The notes: generated by a model from the letters alone, not told the origin. Positions 45,349 through 54,629 are shown, counted from the first letter of the stretch. The stretch is 54,699 nt of DNA from Micromonospora wenchangensis (GCF_002210435.1 NZ_MZMV01000048.1:1-54699); one strand, 5' to 3'. Numbers and translations: made by a program.

Positions 45349-47901
45349 TCATCGCGGATGCGAGGTGCTGGCGGGGGTGTGGTCCCGGTCGCCGGCGGAC
45401 ACGTCGAAGGCGAGCGCGCCGTCGCGCGCGTCGACGGTGACCCGCTGGCCCGGGGAGAGCTGGTTCTCCAGCAGCATCCGGGACAGCCGGTTGTCCACCT
45501 CCCGCTGGATCACCCGGCGCAGCGGCCGGGCCCCGAACTCCGGCTGGTAGCCGTGCTCGGCCAGCCAGTCGGTGCCGGCCGGGGTGACGTCGACCTGGAT
45601 GTCCTGGGCGTGCAGCCGGCGGCGGGTCTCCTCCAGCAGCAGCCCGGTGATCTGGCGTAGCTGCTCGGCCTCCAGCCGCTGGAAGATGATCGTCTCGTCG
45701 ATCCGGTTGAGGAACTCCGGGCGGAAGTTCTCCTGGAGCCGGCGCATCAGCCGCTCGCGCAGCTCGTCGGCCTCCTGCTGGCCGCCCTGCGCGCCGACGC
45801 CGAACCCGACCGTCCGCTGGGCGCCGGTGATCAGCTCCGAGCCCAGGTTGCTCGTCATGATCAGCACGGTGTTCTTGAAGTTGACCGTGCGGCCCTGGCT
45901 GTCGGTGAGCCGGCCGTCGTCGAGCACCTGGAGCAGGATGTTGAACACGTCCGGGTGGGCCTTCTCGATCTCGTCGAGCAGCACCACCGCGTACGGGCGG
46001 CGGCGGACCGCCTCGGTGAGCTGGCCGGCCTCCTCGTAGCCGACGTAGCCGGGGGGCGCGCCGACCAGCCGGGCCACCGTGTGCCGTTCCTGGAACTCGC
46101 TCATGTCCACCCGGACCATCCGGTCGGCCTCGCCGAACAGCGCCTCGGCCAGGGCGCGGGCCAGTTCGGTCTTGCCGACGCCGGTCGGTCCGAGGAACAG
46201 GAAGCTGCCCATCGGCCGGTTCGGATCGGCCAGCCCGGTACGGGAGCGGCGGACCGCCTCGGCGATGGCGCTGACCGCGTCGTCCTGGCCGATCACCTTC
46301 TGGTGCAGCTGCCCCTCCAGGCGCAGCAGCCGGTCCCGTTCCTCCTCGGTGAGCTGGCTGATCGGGATGCCGGTGGACCGGGAGACCACCTCGGCGATCT
46401 CGGTGGTGCCGACCGACGGGACCTGGGTGTCCCCGCCGTCGCCCCGGGCCCGGCCGATCTGCGCCTCCAGCTCGGCGAGCCGGTCGCGCAGCGCGGACGC
46501 CTTCTCGTACTGCTCGTCGGCGACCGCCTGTTCCTTGTCCCGGCGGACGTCCTCCAGCTGCTGTTCCAGCTCCCGCACGTCGGAGGCGGGGGTGCGGGTG
46601 CGCAGCCGGACCCGCGCGCCGGCCTGGTCGATCAGGTCGATCGCCTTGTCCGGCAGGAACCGGTCGGTGACGTACCGGTCGGACAGTTCGGCGGCGGCGA
46701 CCAGCGCCTCGTCGGTGAACCGGACCTGGTGGTGGGCCTCGTAGCGGTCCCGCAGGCCGCGCAGGATGGCCACGGTGTCCTCGACGCCGGGCTCGGGCAC
46801 CAGCACCGGCTGGAACCGGCGGGCCAGGGCGGCGTCCTTCTCGATGCTGCGCCGGTACTCGTCCAGCGTGGTCGCCCCGATCACCCGCAGCTCGCCCCGG
46901 GCCAGGGCCGGTTTGAGCATGTTGGACGCGTCCATGCCACCCTCGCTACCGGCGCCGCCCGCACCGACCAGGGTGTGGATCTCGTCCAGGAAGATGATCA
47001 GCTCGTCCCGGTGGGCCCGGATCTCGTCGATGACCTTCTTGAGCCGCTCCTCGAAGTCGCCCCGGTAGCGGGTGCCGGCGACCAGGCCGGCCAGGTCGAG
47101 TTGGACGACCCGCTTGCCGAGCAGCGTCTGCGGCACGTCGCCGTCGCAGATCCGCTCGGCCAGGCCCTCCACGATGGCGGTCTTGCCGACGCCGGCCTCG
47201 CCGATGAGCACCGGGTTGTTCTTGGTCCGCCGGGACAGGATCTCGACCGCCTGTTCGATCTCGTCGGCGCGGCCGATCACCGGGTCGATCTGGTCGTTGC
47301 GGGCCAGGTCGGTGAGGTCCTGGCCGTACTGGTCGAGGGTGGGCGTGCCCCGGTCCGGTTTCGGGCCGGCCATCGGTCCGCGTTCGGCCCCGGCCGCCTG
47401 CAACGACTCGGGCTGGATCCGGCCGGCGGCGAGCATCCGGCCGGCGGGCGACTCGGGGTTGAGCGGCAACGCCATCAGGATGTGCTCGGGGCCGATGTAG
47501 TTCGCCCCCATCGCCCGGGAGAGCTGGTGGGCGTCGAGCAACGCCCGTTTCGCCGCCGGGGTGAGGGAGAGGTTCGGCGGCACCTCGCCGCGCGGTGCGC
47601 CGTCGGCCCGGCCGCCGAGCGCGTTGACCAGGGCGTCCGGGTCGGCGCCGGCACGGCGTACCAGGTCGCGTAGCGGTTCGCGCTGCAACGCCGCCCAGAG
47701 CAGGTGGTCGGTGTCGAGGTCGGTGCTGTGCTTCTGGGCGGCCCGCCGGGCGGCGTCGGCCAGCATCTCCCGGGCGTCGGCGGTCATCAGCCGGGTGATG
47801 TCGACCCGATGGGCCGGCCGGCGTCCGCCCTCACCCCGGCCGAAGTACCGGGCCAGGAACTCGTCCCACGGGTCGGAGCCGAAGTCACCGGGTCCCATCA
47901 T
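45349..47901 (-). CDS. ClpC-like AAA+ unfoldase (ATP-dependent Clp protease ATP-binding subunit)
   Basis: The protein has 850 aa from the ATG at 47901 (a second ATG follows directly). A Clp-N-like repeat region (about 35-170) lies after an unusual 30-residue N-terminus. AAA-1 has Walker A GEAGVGKT (234-241) and Walker B IIFLDEIH (302-309). A short UVR-type coiled middle (437-485) replaces the long ClpB coiled-coil, so it is ClpC-like and not a ClpB disaggregase. AAA-2 has GPTGVGKT (571-578) and VVLLDEIEK (639-647). A VGFG loop (698-701) sits where Clp ATPases dock on ClpP. It unfolds proteins for ClpP; likely a second, non-housekeeping ClpC, since its N-terminus diverges from standard actinobacterial ClpC1. 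Confidence 0.94.
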   Translation of the reverse strand: MMGPGDFGSDPWDEFLARYFGRGEGGRRPAHRVDITRLMTADAREMLADAARRAAQKHSTDLDTDHLLWAALQREPLRDLVRRAGADPDALVNALGGRADGAPRGEVPPNLSLTPAAKRALLDAHQLSRAMGANYIGPEHILMALPLNPESPAGRMLAAGRIQPESLQAAGAERGPMAGPKPDRGTPTLDQYGQDLTDLARNDQIDPVIGRADEIEQAVEILSRRTKNNPVLIGEAGVGKTAIVEGLAERICDGDVPQTLLGKRVVQLDLAGLVAGTRYRGDFEERLKKVIDEIRAHRDELIIFLDEIHTLVGAGGAGSEGGMDASNMLKPALARGELRVIGATTLDEYRRSIEKDAALARRFQPVLVPEPGVEDTVAILRGLRDRYEAHHQVRFTDEALVAAAELSDRYVTDRFLPDKAIDLIDQAGARVRLRTRTPASDVRELEQQLEDVRRDKEQAVADEQYEKASALRDRLAELEAQIGRARGDGGDTQVPSVGTTEIAEVVSRSTGIPISQLTEEERDRLLRLEGQLHQKVIGQDDAVSAIAEAVRRSRTGLADPNRPMGSFLFLGPTGVGKTELARALAEALFGEADRMVRVDMSEFQERHTVARLVGAPPGYVGYEEAGQLTEAVRRRPYAVVLLDEIEKAHPDVFNILLQVLDDGRLTDSQGRTVNFKNTVLIMTSNLGSELITGAQRTVGFGVGAQGGQQEADELRERLMRRLQENFRPEFLNRIDETIIFQRLEAEQLRQITGLLLEETRRRLHAQDIQVDVTPAGTDWLAEHGYQPEFGARPLRRVIQREVDNRLSRMLLENQLSPGQRVTVDARDGALAFDVSAGDRDHTPASTSHPR

Positions 47902-48022
47902 GTCTGTCCTCCGCTCCTCGGGCGCGACCGGGCCGCCGAGGGCGACACGCAGGCGCGACACGATCGCCGGTGGCTACCCGACGGTCGCCCCGACAAACGC
48001 CGGCAGGTGGCAGGGTGGGGGT

Positions 48023-48400
48023 ATGGACACCCATCCGCTGCTGATCGTCGACGGTGCGAACGTGGTCGGTTCCCGGCCGGACGGCTGGTGGCACGACCGG
48101 GCCGGTGCGGCGGCCCGGCTGCGCGACCGGCTGGTCCCGGTGGCCGACACCGGCGTACCACCGGAGCTGCCGGCGCCCGTCGAGGTGGTGCTGGTGGTGG
48201 AGGGCGCGGCCCGCGACGTGCCGGGCGTGGCCGGGGTACGCACCGTCGCGGCCCCCGGTTCCGGCGACGACACCATCGTCGACCTGGTCCGCGCGGCGGC
48301 GGACCGGCGGCGGCTGGTGGTCACCGCCGACCGGGAGCTGCGCGGCCGGGTGGGCGAGCTGGGCGCCGAGGTGTACGGCCCACGCTGGTTGCCCTCCTGA
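48023..48400 (+). CDS. NYN/PIN-like domain protein (YacP-like)
   Basis: The product is 125 aa from the ATG at 48023. It starts LLIVDGANVVGSRPDGWWHDRAGAAARLRDRL and ends VVTADRELRGRVGELGAEVYGP. The DGANVVG and TADRELRGR motifs carry the acidic residues of the NYN/PIN nuclease fold (YacP-like), which cleaves RNA in other family members. It is divergent from the ClpC-like gene with a 121-bp spacer. RNase activity is inferred from the family. Confidence 0.85.
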   Translation: MDTHPLLIVDGANVVGSRPDGWWHDRAGAAARLRDRLVPVADTGVPPELPAPVEVVLVVEGAARDVPGVAGVRTVAAPGSGDDTIVDLVRAAADRRRLVVTADRELRGRVGELGAEVYGPRWLPS

Positions 48401-48612
48401 CCCCCGTCCGCCGCACGGACGGGTGGCGCGGCACCCCGCCGGAGCGGTCCCGTCGACGGGATTCGGTGTCCCGCTACCGGGACGGGGTCGGCGGCTTCCC
48501 GCACGTCAGGGCGGTAACCGGACGACGGGGCGGCAACACCGCCAGGGCGGATGTTCTCTCCCCGTCGGGTATACGTTGTAATGGAGATCTCCCCGCCCCC
48601 AGGAGGTCACCC

Positions 48613-48873
48613 GTGGCGAGCGTCGCCGAGCTGAAGGCCGCGATCGACATCGCCCTCCAACAGATCGGTGACGGGCAGAGCGCCGTCCAGGCCGCCGGGG
48701 AGAAGCTCGCCGAGGCGCAGCAGACCCTCGCCGGGGCGCTGGAGGGCAGCGGGCACGAGACCGTCGAGGCCGCCCAGGCCTCCCTCACCCAGGCCGGCCA
48801 GGAGCTGGAGGAATGTCTCGCCGCGACGCTCGTCGCGGTGGAACAGGCGCAGCTCTACGTGTCGTCGCTGTAG
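48613..48873 (+). CDS. Small all-helical protein, 86 aa (first gene of FtsK-like cassette)
   Basis: The GTG at 48613 has a strong AGGAGG 7 nt upstream. The sequence reads as two amphipathic helices (VAELKAAIDIALQQIGDGQSAVQAAGEKLAEAQQTLAGALEG and HETVEAAQASLTQAGQELEECLAATLVAVEQAQLYVSSL) with a turn at GSGH. It is short, helical and about the size of WXG100/ESX proteins, but has no WXG motif or YxxxD/E tail, so it is not a standard member. It lies 9 bp before the next cassette gene. Likely a partner or substrate of the FtsK-like ATPase downstream; this is inferred from position. Confidence 0.8.
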   Translation: MASVAELKAAIDIALQQIGDGQSAVQAAGEKLAEAQQTLAGALEGSGHETVEAAQASLTQAGQELEECLAATLVAVEQAQLYVSSL

Positions 48874-48882
48874 CGGGGCGTC

Positions 48883-49956
48883 GTGTCGATCGTCGAGGAC
48901 GTCGGAGCCCAGGTACGGGCCGCCGCCGAGGAGTTCCCCCTGGCCCAGCTCGCCCTGGCCCTGGAGAAGTTCGGCCAGGCCACCGAACGGCTGCGCTGGG
49001 TACGCCAGGAGTCGGCCAACCCGATGGGGGTGCCGGAACTCGCCGCCGCCACCGAACACGCCGAGTCGGCCGGACACGCCCTGCGGGTCGCCCAGGAACA
49101 GCTCACCGGCTACCTGGCCGCCATCGGGCTGGCCCCCGACGGCCCACCCCCGCCCCGCGCCGACGGCCCCGCGCCACGCCACGACGGTCCCCGGGGCGAC
49201 ACCACCGCACCGCCGGCCGCCCCGGCACCGGCCGCCGACGAGGACCCGACGGTCAAGCGGTGGTGGGCGGTCCGGGTCGCCGAGCTGACCGGCGGCCGGG
49301 AGGGCCCGCCCGAGCAGCCCGACGAGCTGGTCGCCGACTCCCGGGAACTGCTGCACCGGGTCGTCGCCGGCATCCGCTCCGGCGACCGGGACCGGCTGCA
49401 CCGGGAGCTACGGGCCGCGCACGCCGACGTCGGCCTCGGACTGGCCGCGATCGCCCCGCCGCTGCTGCGCGACCTCGCCGGGGAACTGCTCGGGCATCCG
49501 CCCCGCGCCGACGACCTGCCCCGGCTGCGCCGGGAACTGGACGGCCGGGTCCGCGACCTGCTGCCCGGCCTGCCACCACCGGTGCTGCACACCCTGCTCA
49601 CCCGGGTCTGCCGGATGCCCCCGCCCCGCCGGGGCGAGGACGGGCAGGAGCAGCCGCACGCCGCCGACCCGGCCGTCACCGCCGGGGTGCTGACCGGCGT
49701 GCTGCTGGCCCGGCTCGGCCGCGACCTGCCCCGCGAGGACCACGACCCGCAGCGGGAGCCGACGCCGCAGCGGGCACCGGAACCCGACCGGTCGCCGCCC
49801 CGCCCGCCCGCCGACCGGCGCACCGGGCCGCACCCGCCGCGGCGTCCCGAGCCGACCCCGCACCGCCGGCCCGAGCCGACGCCCCCGCCGCCGCCCGCCG
49901 GGTCGGCCCCGCCCCGCCCGAGGAGCCCGTGGGCGGACGGTGGGCCCCGTGGCTGA
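48883..49956 (+). CDS. Helical/Pro-rich protein of FtsK-like cassette, 357 aa
   Basis: The GTG at 48883 begins SIVEDVGAQVRAAAEEFPLAQLALALEKFGQATERLRWVRQESANP. The N-terminal ~85 residues are helical and resemble the preceding 86-aa protein in style. A Pro/Asp/Arg linker (86-120) follows, then a second helical domain (~125-250: DPTVKRWWAVRVAELTGG ... LPGLPPPVLHTLLTRVCRMPPPRR). The last ~100 residues are Pro/Arg/Glu-rich and low complexity (RPEPTPHRRPEPTPPPPPAG). No known domain is recognised. It overlaps the ATPase gene by 8 bases. Confidence 0.8.
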   Translation: MSIVEDVGAQVRAAAEEFPLAQLALALEKFGQATERLRWVRQESANPMGVPELAAATEHAESAGHALRVAQEQLTGYLAAIGLAPDGPPPPRADGPAPRHDGPRGDTTAPPAAPAPAADEDPTVKRWWAVRVAELTGGREGPPEQPDELVADSRELLHRVVAGIRSGDRDRLHRELRAAHADVGLGLAAIAPPLLRDLAGELLGHPPRADDLPRLRRELDGRVRDLLPGLPPPVLHTLLTRVCRMPPPRRGEDGQEQPHAADPAVTAGVLTGVLLARLGRDLPREDHDPQREPTPQRAPEPDRSPPRPPADRRTGPHPPRRPEPTPHRRPEPTPPPPPAGSAPPRPRSPWADGGPRG

Positions 49957-52633
49957 TCTGCGGGCCCAACTGGCGACGCGGGTACGCGGAATGCTCTCCG
50001 AGGCGCTCGGCGTCACCCGTACCCGGGTCGCCACGGCCGAGTCGGAGCTGGCCGCCGCCCGGGACCGGCTCGCCCGGGTCCGACGGGCCGCCGCCGGCGT
50101 GCCGGAGCGGGTCGGCGTCGAACGCGACAGGCGGCTGGTCGAGATCGACAAACGGCACGCCGCGCGGCTCGCCGAACTCGCCCACCGGGCCGCCGAGGCG
50201 GCCCGCCGGGAGGCCCCCGGCGCAGCCAGCGCCCCCTGGTCCCACTGGCGGGTCACCCCGGCCGGACGCGGCGAGAGCCCCGGCCCGCTGCGGGTCGGCA
50301 CCCTGCGGGTCGCCGACGCCGAACCGGTCCCGGCGCTGGTGCCGCTGCTCGACGCCGGTCACGTACAGCTGCACGGCGACGACCGGGCGGGTGCCGAGGC
50401 GGTGGTGTCGGCGCTGCTGCTGCGCGGTGTCGGCCGGACCGACCCGGGCACGGTCCGGCTCTACGGGTACGACCCCGAACACCTCGGCGGCGGGCTCGCC
50501 GGCTTCGCCCCGCTGGGCACCGCCGGGCTGCTGACCTTCGTCGGGCCGGGCGGGTTGGCCCGGCTCCTCGACGACCTCGTCGAGCAGATCCGCCGGATCA
50601 ACGAGACGGTGCTGGCAGGTGAGTACGGCTCGCTGCGGGCCCTGGCCGCGGCCACCGGCCGGCGGCCCGAGCCGTGGCGGGTCGCGGTGCTGCTGGGCGG
50701 GGACGAGCTGTCCCGGCACGAGCGCGGCCAGCTCGACCGGGTGGTGCGCACCGGCGCGGCCTGCGGGGTGCACCTGGTGGTACGCGGCATCGACCTGCCC
50801 GACGACCCCAGTCTGACCCGGGTCCGCACCGACGCGGACGGGACCCGGATCGGCACCCCGCCCGGTCCCCCGGTACGCCTCGACCCGCCCCCGCCGGCCA
50901 CCCTGGTCACCGAGACCTGCCGCGAGATCGCCGCCCGGGTCAACGCCGGCCCGCCGCCGACGCCCTTCACCGACCTGCTGCCGCCGCCGGAGCAGATGTG
51001 GAAGGAGGACTCGGCACACGGGCTGACCGCCCCGATCGGCGAGGGCCCGCACGGGCGGCCGGTGCTGCTGACCCTCGGCGACTATCCCCCGCACGCGCTG
51101 ATCGGCGGGCCGTCGGGCACCGGCAAGACCAACCTCATCTTCGCCTGGATCGGCGCGCTCGCCGCCCGCTACTCCCCCGCCGAGCTGGAGTTCTATCTGC
51201 TCGACTTCAAGGAGGGGGTGTCCTTCGCCCGGTTCGCCCAGGGCCGGCGCGACCCGAGCTGGCTGCCGCACATGCGGCTGGTCGGCATCAACGTCAACAC
51301 CGACCGGGAGTTCGGCCTGGCGCTGCTGCGGTTCCTCGCCGAGGAGCTGCGCCGGCGGGCCGACGCGGCCAAGAAACACGAGGTCACCAAGCTGTCCGAG
51401 CTGCGGGCGGTGGACCCGGCCGGGCACTGGCCCCGGATCGTCGCGGTGGTCGACGAGTTCCAGGCGCTGCTCGCCGGCCGGGACGTGGTGGCCCGGGAGG
51501 CCGCCGACCTGCTGGAGGACCTCGCCCGGCGGGGCCGCTCGCAGGGCATCCACCTGGTGCTCGCCTCACAGGACGTCCGGGGCATCGAGGCGCTGTGGGG
51601 CCGGCCCGCGCTGGTCGCCCAGTTCACCCTGCGGATCGCGCTGCCCAAGGCGCTGCGCATCCTGGCCGAACGCAACGACGCCGCACAGGCGCTGCCCCGC
51701 TACCACGCGGTGGTCAACGCCGAGTCGGGCCTGACCGAGGGCAACGAGGTGGCCCGCATCCCGTCGGCCAGCGACTGGGAGACGTGGAGCGAGTTGCAGC
51801 ACCGGCTGTGGCGGATGCGGCCGGCCGACGCCGCCCCGGCGCGGCTCTTCGACGGTGACGCCATCCCCCGCCTCACCGAGGCCCCCGACTTCCGGGCCCT
51901 CACCCCACCGCCGGGCGACGCCGCGCCGCGCGGCCCGGTGGCCGTGCTCGGGGAGATCATCGACGTGCAGTCCCGGTCGGCGGCGCTGCGGCTGCCCCGG
52001 GCGCCCGGCCGTAACCTGGCGGTCCTCGGCACCCGGGTCGACGAGGCGTGCGCGGTGCTCGACGCCGCCGCCCGCTCGCTGGCCCGGCAGCACCGCCCCG
52101 GCACCGCCCGGTTCTCCATCGCCTGCCTCGACCCGGACGCCGACCCGGCGGCCCGCGCCCTCTACGAGGACCTCGCCGACGACGCCGCCTGGTACGACGA
52201 GGAGACCGTCGCCGAGCTGATGGCCGAGACGGCCACCGCGCTGACCCGCCCCGGCACCCCGGGCACCCCGCACTACCTGCTGCTGTTCGCCGTCGACGCG
52301 GCGGCCGGGGCGCTGGCGACCGGCTCGCCCGGCTCGACCGGCCTGGACCGGCTGCGCCGCATCCTGCACGACGGGCCGGAACGGCGTACCCACGTGCTGG
52401 CCTGGTGGCGCGGGGTGGCCCGGATGCGGGCCGACCTGGGCGGGCCGGCCGCCCGCACCGACCAGATCGGCGCCTGGGTGGCCCTGGACGTGCAGGGCGG
52501 CGAGCTGGGCTCGGCGCTCTACCCGGGCTCCGGCGGGCCGGACTGGTACCCGCGTCCGTGGCGGGGGCTGTTCTTCGACCGGGCGGTGCACCGCACCGGA
52601 CAGGTGATCATCCCTTATGGTCCGTCCCGATGA
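49949..52633 (+). CDS. Soluble FtsK/SpoIIIE (EccC-like) ATPase with three ATPase-type modules
   Basis: The protein has 894 aa from the GTG at 49949 (GTG 49940 is the alternative). A coiled N-terminus (1-90) has no membrane helix. Module 1 (~115-300) has the fold but no P-loop. Module 2 carries Walker A GGPSGTGKT (386-394), IVAVVDEFQALLAGRDV (Walker B 497-505) and HLVLASQDVRG (535-545), so it is an active FtsK/SpoIIIE ATPase. Module 3 (~660-890; RNLAVLGTRVDEACAVLDAAARSLA) is degenerate, lacking the P-loop Lys. EccC/EssC ATPases of type VII secretion also carry three such modules, but those have membrane helices. Role inferred: a motor that moves or remodels peptides/DNA with the other cassette proteins. 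Confidence 0.9.
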   Translation: MADLRAQLATRVRGMLSEALGVTRTRVATAESELAAARDRLARVRRAAAGVPERVGVERDRRLVEIDKRHAARLAELAHRAAEAARREAPGAASAPWSHWRVTPAGRGESPGPLRVGTLRVADAEPVPALVPLLDAGHVQLHGDDRAGAEAVVSALLLRGVGRTDPGTVRLYGYDPEHLGGGLAGFAPLGTAGLLTFVGPGGLARLLDDLVEQIRRINETVLAGEYGSLRALAAATGRRPEPWRVAVLLGGDELSRHERGQLDRVVRTGAACGVHLVVRGIDLPDDPSLTRVRTDADGTRIGTPPGPPVRLDPPPPATLVTETCREIAARVNAGPPPTPFTDLLPPPEQMWKEDSAHGLTAPIGEGPHGRPVLLTLGDYPPHALIGGPSGTGKTNLIFAWIGALAARYSPAELEFYLLDFKEGVSFARFAQGRRDPSWLPHMRLVGINVNTDREFGLALLRFLAEELRRRADAAKKHEVTKLSELRAVDPAGHWPRIVAVVDEFQALLAGRDVVAREAADLLEDLARRGRSQGIHLVLASQDVRGIEALWGRPALVAQFTLRIALPKALRILAERNDAAQALPRYHAVVNAESGLTEGNEVARIPSASDWETWSELQHRLWRMRPADAAPARLFDGDAIPRLTEAPDFRALTPPPGDAAPRGPVAVLGEIIDVQSRSAALRLPRAPGRNLAVLGTRVDEACAVLDAAARSLARQHRPGTARFSIACLDPDADPAARALYEDLADDAAWYDEETVAELMAETATALTRPGTPGTPHYLLLFAVDAAAGALATGSPGSTGLDRLRRILHDGPERRTHVLAWWRGVARMRADLGGPAARTDQIGAWVALDVQGGELGSALYPGSGGPDWYPRPWRGLFFDRAVHRTGQVIIPYGPSR

Positions 52634-53289
52634 ACGAACCGGTCCCCAGTGACACCTACGCCACGCACGTGCGCCGGCTCGCCGAGCTGACCGGCCGGGT
52701 GGCCGCCCAGCGGGCCGAGGCGCAGGCCTGGCACGACCAGCAGTGCGCCGCCGCCGAGCGGGCCGTCGCGCAGGCCACCGCCCAGCTCCACGAAGCCGAG
52801 CAGGAGGTCGTCGACGCCCGGTCGATGCTGGAGCGGGTCGACGCCGAGGTGGGGCACCTCTGGGCCGAGCTGCGGTCCCGGCTGGGCAGCCGGCGGCCGG
52901 GCGACCCGCCGGGGCCGGCCCGGGACGTCGCCGGTGACCCGGTGCCGCTGCTGCGCGGGGTACGCGAACTGCTGGACCGGGCCGGCCAGCGCGGTGAACT
53001 GCCGGGATCGGTGAACCCGCTGCTCGCCCTGTGCGGGGTGGCCGGCGCGGTCGTCGCGTACGCCCTGGGGGCCGCCGCCCGCGCGGTGGGCCACCGCTAC
53101 GGCGGTGACCTGGCGGTGGGTATGCCGGTGCTGGCGCTGGTGGTGACGTTGCTCGGCCCGGTGGCCGGGCTGGCCCCGGCGAAACGGTTGGCGGACCGCC
53201 GGCACGCCCTGCTCGGCCCCCGCCCGCTGGCGATCGTGCTGGCCGCCGGGGTGCTGACCACGGTGCTGCTGCTCGTGTCGGCCCGCTGA
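52630..53289 (+). CDS. Coiled-coil membrane protein of FtsK-like cassette, 219 aa
   Basis: The ATG at 52630 overlaps the FtsK-like stop (ATGA). The N-terminal ~75 residues (HVRRLAELTGRVAAQRAEAQAWHDQQCAAAERAVAQATAQLHEAEQEVVDARSMLERVDAEVGHLWAEL) form a long coiled coil. After a polar segment, three hydrophobic helices follow: LLALCGVAGAVVAYALGAA, LAVGMPVLALVVTLLGPVAGL and PLAIVLAAGVLTTVLLLVSA. It is the only membrane protein of the cassette and may anchor the soluble ATPase. No family is recognised. The gene ends in a hairpin terminator. Confidence 0.8.
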   Translation: MNEPVPSDTYATHVRRLAELTGRVAAQRAEAQAWHDQQCAAAERAVAQATAQLHEAEQEVVDARSMLERVDAEVGHLWAELRSRLGSRRPGDPPGPARDVAGDPVPLLRGVRELLDRAGQRGELPGSVNPLLALCGVAGAVVAYALGAAARAVGHRYGGDLAVGMPVLALVVTLLGPVAGLAPAKRLADRRHALLGPRPLAIVLAAGVLTTVLLLVSAR

Positions 53290-53316
53290 CCGTCCCGGGT
53301 GTCGCCCGGGACGGTC
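53288..53316. terminator. Bidirectional hairpin terminator at cassette end
   Basis: GACCGTCCCGGG (53288-53299), a 5-nt loop and CCCGGGACGGTC (53305-53316) form a perfect 12-bp stem between convergent genes; its first bases overlap the stop codon of the cassette's last gene. Confidence 0.85.
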
Positions 53317-53348
53317 AGCCTGGCTCACGCCCGTACGGCCACAGCGAA

Positions 53349-54620
53349 TCACGCCGGTACGGCGACCGCCTCGCGCAGCAGCCGGCGGGCCAGCACCAGC
53401 CGGTCGGCGTCGTCGTCCAGGCCGGGCAGGTCGCCCACCCGCAGCCCGGTGGAGCCGAGCAGGGCGCGCAGGGCCGGCGCACACTGCTCGGGCAGGGTGA
53501 CGGTGCGGTCGACCAACCGCAGCGCCATCCGGCCGTCGGTGGTCGGGGTGAGCTGCCAGCGCAGGCCCGGGCGGGGGGCGATCCGGCTGTCGGCGGTGAG
53601 CGCGGTGAGCGCGGCGGCCTGCGCCAACGGCCGGATCGGGGCCGGACGGGCGGCCGGCCAGGCCCGGCCACGCAGCCGGGCGGCCACCGCGGCCGGGTCG
53701 GCCCGCAGCAGCCAGTCGCGCAGCGCCTCCACCGTCTCGGTCAGCTCCGGCTCGATGGCGTCCGGGTCGGCGACGTCGGTGCCGAACGGCAGCCCGGCCC
53801 GCAGCCGGGGGTCCTCGGCGGCCAGCGCCAGCAACTCCTCCACCAGGGCGTACCGGGTCAACGCGCGGATGCCGACGGTCAGGTGCAGCGAGCTGGTCTC
53901 CTGCGCCTGGGCGCTGTGCAGCCAGCCGCGCGGCAGGTAGAGCGCGTCGCCCGGTTCGAGGACCACGTCCAGCGCCGCCGGCCCGTCGGCGGTGGCGGAC
54001 ACCTCGTCGGCCCGGCCGCCCCAGGGCTGCCTCTCCAGTGGGTCGGTGAGCACCGGCGGGTGGATCCGCCAGTGCTTGCGGCCGTCGACCTGGAGCACGA
54101 AGACGTCGTGCGTGTCGTAGTGGGTGGCGAAGCCCTGGTTGCCCGGCGGGGTGAGGTAGGCGTTGACCTGCAACGGTTGCGTCAGGGCGGTGCCGAGGTC
54201 ACGGGCGAAGTCGATCAGGGCGGGCCAGAGCCGGTGCAGCCCCTGCAGCACCAGGGTCGCGCCGCCGGCGTAGAGCTCCAGGACCCGTTCGTCGAGGACC
54301 TGGTCGCCGATCTCCGCGCCCGCGCCGCCGCCGCCGGTGAACCGGGCCGCCGGCACCAACTGGCCGTCGCGGGCCACCCGCAGGAACGGGGTACGCAGCC
54401 CGCGCCGGCTGAGCAGCTCGTCGGCGTCGGCCGGGCTGAGCAGATCGGTGAACCCGTCGGGGTTGGGCAGCTCGGCGGCCCGCGACAACAGCGGCGCGCG
54501 GCCCCAGTGGGCGGCGGCGAACTTGGCCGGTTCGACGCTGACGCAGCGCTCCAGCGCCCGCGTCGCGGCCGACGGGACCGCCGGGCGGCCGTGGCCGCCC
54601 GGCGGGTCGATGGTCGTCAT
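53349..54620 (-). CDS. JmjC/cupin-type 2-oxoglutarate oxygenase (ribosomal oxygenase-like)
   Basis: The product is 423 aa. The JmjC-like core reads NAYLTPPGNQGFATHYDTHDVFVLQVDGRKHWRIHPP, with the HxD iron pair inside HYDTHD, then VVLEPGDALYLPRGWLHSAQAQETSSLHLTVGI, where the His of GWLHSA completes the iron triad. The preceding PALIDFARDLGTALT and the overall shape match the ROX/YcfD family, which hydroxylates a ribosomal protein Arg or His (bL16/uL2 type) using 2-oxoglutarate and O2. The C-terminal winged-helix-like extension (~270-420) is also as in ROX proteins. Substrate inferred. Confidence 0.9.
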   Translation of the reverse strand: MTTIDPPGGHGRPAVPSAATRALERCVSVEPAKFAAAHWGRAPLLSRAAELPNPDGFTDLLSPADADELLSRRGLRTPFLRVARDGQLVPAARFTGGGGAGAEIGDQVLDERVLELYAGGATLVLQGLHRLWPALIDFARDLGTALTQPLQVNAYLTPPGNQGFATHYDTHDVFVLQVDGRKHWRIHPPVLTDPLERQPWGGRADEVSATADGPAALDVVLEPGDALYLPRGWLHSAQAQETSSLHLTVGIRALTRYALVEELLALAAEDPRLRAGLPFGTDVADPDAIEPELTETVEALRDWLLRADPAAVAARLRGRAWPAARPAPIRPLAQAAALTALTADSRIAPRPGLRWQLTPTTDGRMALRLVDRTVTLPEQCAPALRALLGSTGLRVGDLPGLDDDADRLVLARRLLREAVAVPA

Positions 54621-54629
54621 GGGTGTCGG

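Noticed and set aside
48613..48873. 86-aa protein as a genuine WXG100/EsxA protein
   Set aside because: Size and helices fit, but there is no WXG turn and no YxxxD/E tail; kept only as WXG100-sized.
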